From contig CAJVYO010000073.1 of NCBI GenBank assembly GCA_913009515.1, forward strand, positions 1 through 7,707: a stretch of 7,707 nt of DNA, read 5' to 3'. This DNA comes from an uncultured Methylococcaceae bacterium. GTDB taxonomy: Bacteria > Pseudomonadota > Gammaproteobacteria > Methylococcales > Methylomonadaceae. Shown piece after piece: positions 6,682 through 7,707 of this stretch. The notes below the pieces were generated by a model. The model was not told where the DNA came from. It did no database searches and saw only the letters and a list, made by a program, of their open reading frames with translations. The translations under genes were made by a program, and so were the position numbers. Within the stretch, counting starts at the first letter, position 1, and the number at the start of each line of letters is the position of its first letter.

Positions 6682-6771
6682 ATTAATTTAAAAATTTCTC
6701 AATCATTGTTTAAAAGATGAGCATATAATAGCATTACAGCCAATCCTCAATGATATATTATTAACGAATAC
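6682..6771. promoter_or_regulatory. Divergent tusA-cysG intergenic region
   Basis: Ninety AT-rich bases between the two start codons must hold the promoters of both genes. On the plus strand there is a perfect TATAAT (6724-6729) about 42 bases before the cysG ATG, but no -35 element at the right distance (TTGTTT at 6706-6711 leaves only 12 bases). I see no operator palindrome. Confidence 0.35.
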
Positions 6772-7707
6772 ATGAATTATTTTCCTATTTTTATTGATTT
6801 AAAAAATCAGCCTTGTCTTGTCGTGGGGGGCGGAAGCGTCGCTGTGCGAAAAATAGAGTTATTACTCAAAGCCGGAGCAAATATTACCGTTATTGCGCCA
6901 GACATTCACGATAATATTCATAGCTTACAAAAAACTCACCCCTCGCTGCAGCTTCAAGAAAAATGCTTTGCAGACAGTGATATTCAACAGCAACGCCTGA
7001 TTATTTCTGCCACCAACCAAGCCGATGTTAATCAAAGGGTCGCTCAAACCGCCGCAAAATATAATATACCTGTCAATGTGGTCGATAATCCTGATTTATG
7101 TAGCTTTATTGTTCCTGCGATTGTTGATCGCTCGCCTATTGTTGCTGCAATTTCTTCAGGTGGTGCATCGCCAGTTTTAACAAGGCTGCTCCGCGCCAAA
7201 ATAGAATCACTCATTCCCCCTGCTTTTGGACGACTCGCCAGTTTAGCTGAAAAATATAGAGAATTGGTAAAACAGCATATTCATCCTGCTGCTCAACGGC
7301 GTATTTTTTGGGAAAAAACCTTGCAAGGCTCTATTGCCGAATTATTTTATAGCGGCAAAGAACAAGACGCGGATACGCAATTAAAACAAGCCATTCTAAA
7401 TGCCGCTGAAGATATAACGCCTAGCGGTGAAGTTTATTTAGTCGGTGCAGGCACAGGCGATCCCGATTTACTCACGTTTAAAGCTTTACGGCTAATGCAA
7501 CAAGCCGATGTTGTGGTTTACGACCGTTTAGTAGCACCTGCAATACTTGAGCTAGTGCGTCGTGATGCTGAAAAAATTTATGTAGGCAAGCAACGTAATA
7601 ATCATAGTGTGCCACAAGAATCGATTAATGAATTACTCGCCCGTTTAGCGCTGTCAGGTAAACGCGTAGTGCGTTTAAAAGGCGGCGACCCCTTTATTTT
7701 TGGACGC
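6772..7707 (+). CDS. cysG: Siroheme synthase CysG (fused dehydrogenase/ferrochelatase and uroporphyrinogen III methyltransferase), C-terminus cut by window edge
   Basis: A multifunctional enzyme that makes siroheme from uroporphyrinogen III: two SAM-dependent methylations, NAD-dependent oxidation of precorrin-2, then iron insertion. 312 codons lie in the window; E. coli CysG has 457, so the last third is missing. The N-terminal CysGB module begins MNYFPIFIDLKNQPCLVVGG and has the NAD-binding GGGSVAVRK (19-27), NVVDNPDLCSF with Asp105 (equivalent to catalytic Asp104 of the enteric enzyme), and AISSGGASPVLTRLLR with Ser129 (equivalent to Ser128). The methyltransferase module starts at about 219 (GEVYLVGAGTGDPDLLT), with VVVYDRLV carrying Asp251 and RVVRLKGGDPFIFGR at the edge. 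In the SAM-site loop, Thr replaces the usual Pro of GAGPGD. Start choice rests on alignment with E. coli CysG; no clear Shine-Dalgarno precedes it. The product would serve nitrite or sulfite reductases not visible here. Confidence 0.96.
   Translation, partial: MNYFPIFIDLKNQPCLVVGGGSVAVRKIELLLKAGANITVIAPDIHDNIHSLQKTHPSLQLQEKCFADSDIQQQRLIISATNQADVNQRVAQTAAKYNIPVNVVDNPDLCSFIVPAIVDRSPIVAAISSGGASPVLTRLLRAKIESLIPPAFGRLASLAEKYRELVKQHIHPAAQRRIFWEKTLQGSIAELFYSGKEQDADTQLKQAILNAAEDITPSGEVYLVGAGTGDPDLLTFKALRLMQQADVVVYDRLVAPAILELVRRDAEKIYVGKQRNNHSVPQESINELLARLALSGKRVVRLKGGDPFIFGR

Overview
The window looks like a chromosomal segment of an AT-rich (about 40% GC by eye) gammaproteobacterium that respires nitrate. 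The protein sequences resemble E. coli NarG, NarK and CysG closely enough for family assignment. The low GC, the REP/RAYT element and the fused CysG would suit a Beggiatoa/Thiotrichales-like or low-GC Methylococcales-like organism, but that placement is an inference and I hold it loosely. Both ends of the window cut through genes.

Left block (1-5655, all minus strand): this is a nitrate respiration locus read right to left. narK (nitrate/nitrite transporter, 4042-5655) comes first. A REP-associated tyrosine transposase (RAYT, 3407-3931) follows, bracketed by two pairs of REP-type hairpins (3340-3400 and 3952-4015). narG (catalytic subunit of the membrane-bound nitrate reductase, start at 3304) is last, and its C-terminal part runs off the left edge. 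narHJI would be expected beyond that edge. NarK brings nitrate in and exports nitrite, and NarG reduces nitrate on the cytoplasmic face. The RAYT/REP island occupies the whole narK-narG gap, so any narK-narG co-transcript must pass four hairpins.

Right block (5656-7707): a 182-residue protein of unknown function (5835-6383, plus strand) is divergent from narK and has a good sigma70-like promoter. It converges on a small TusA-family sulfurtransferase (6451-6681, minus), with a hairpin between them that may act as a terminator. Divergent from tusA is cysG (6772 to the right edge, plus strand), the trifunctional siroheme synthase, cut after 312 of roughly 460 residues. Siroheme is the cofactor of assimilatory-type nitrite and sulfite reductases, and TusA-type proteins relay sulfur for thiolation and, indirectly, molybdenum cofactor synthesis. 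The neighbourhood is therefore thematically coherent (nitrate/nitrite and sulfur cofactors).

I see no CRISPR array, tRNA, rRNA or phage gene, and no gene-free stretch longer than 300 bases. No wholly new system is evident. The strongest item for a second look is the RAYT with its covarying, mirror-arranged REP pairs inside the nar locus, followed by the enlarged NarK with a probable extra helix pair.
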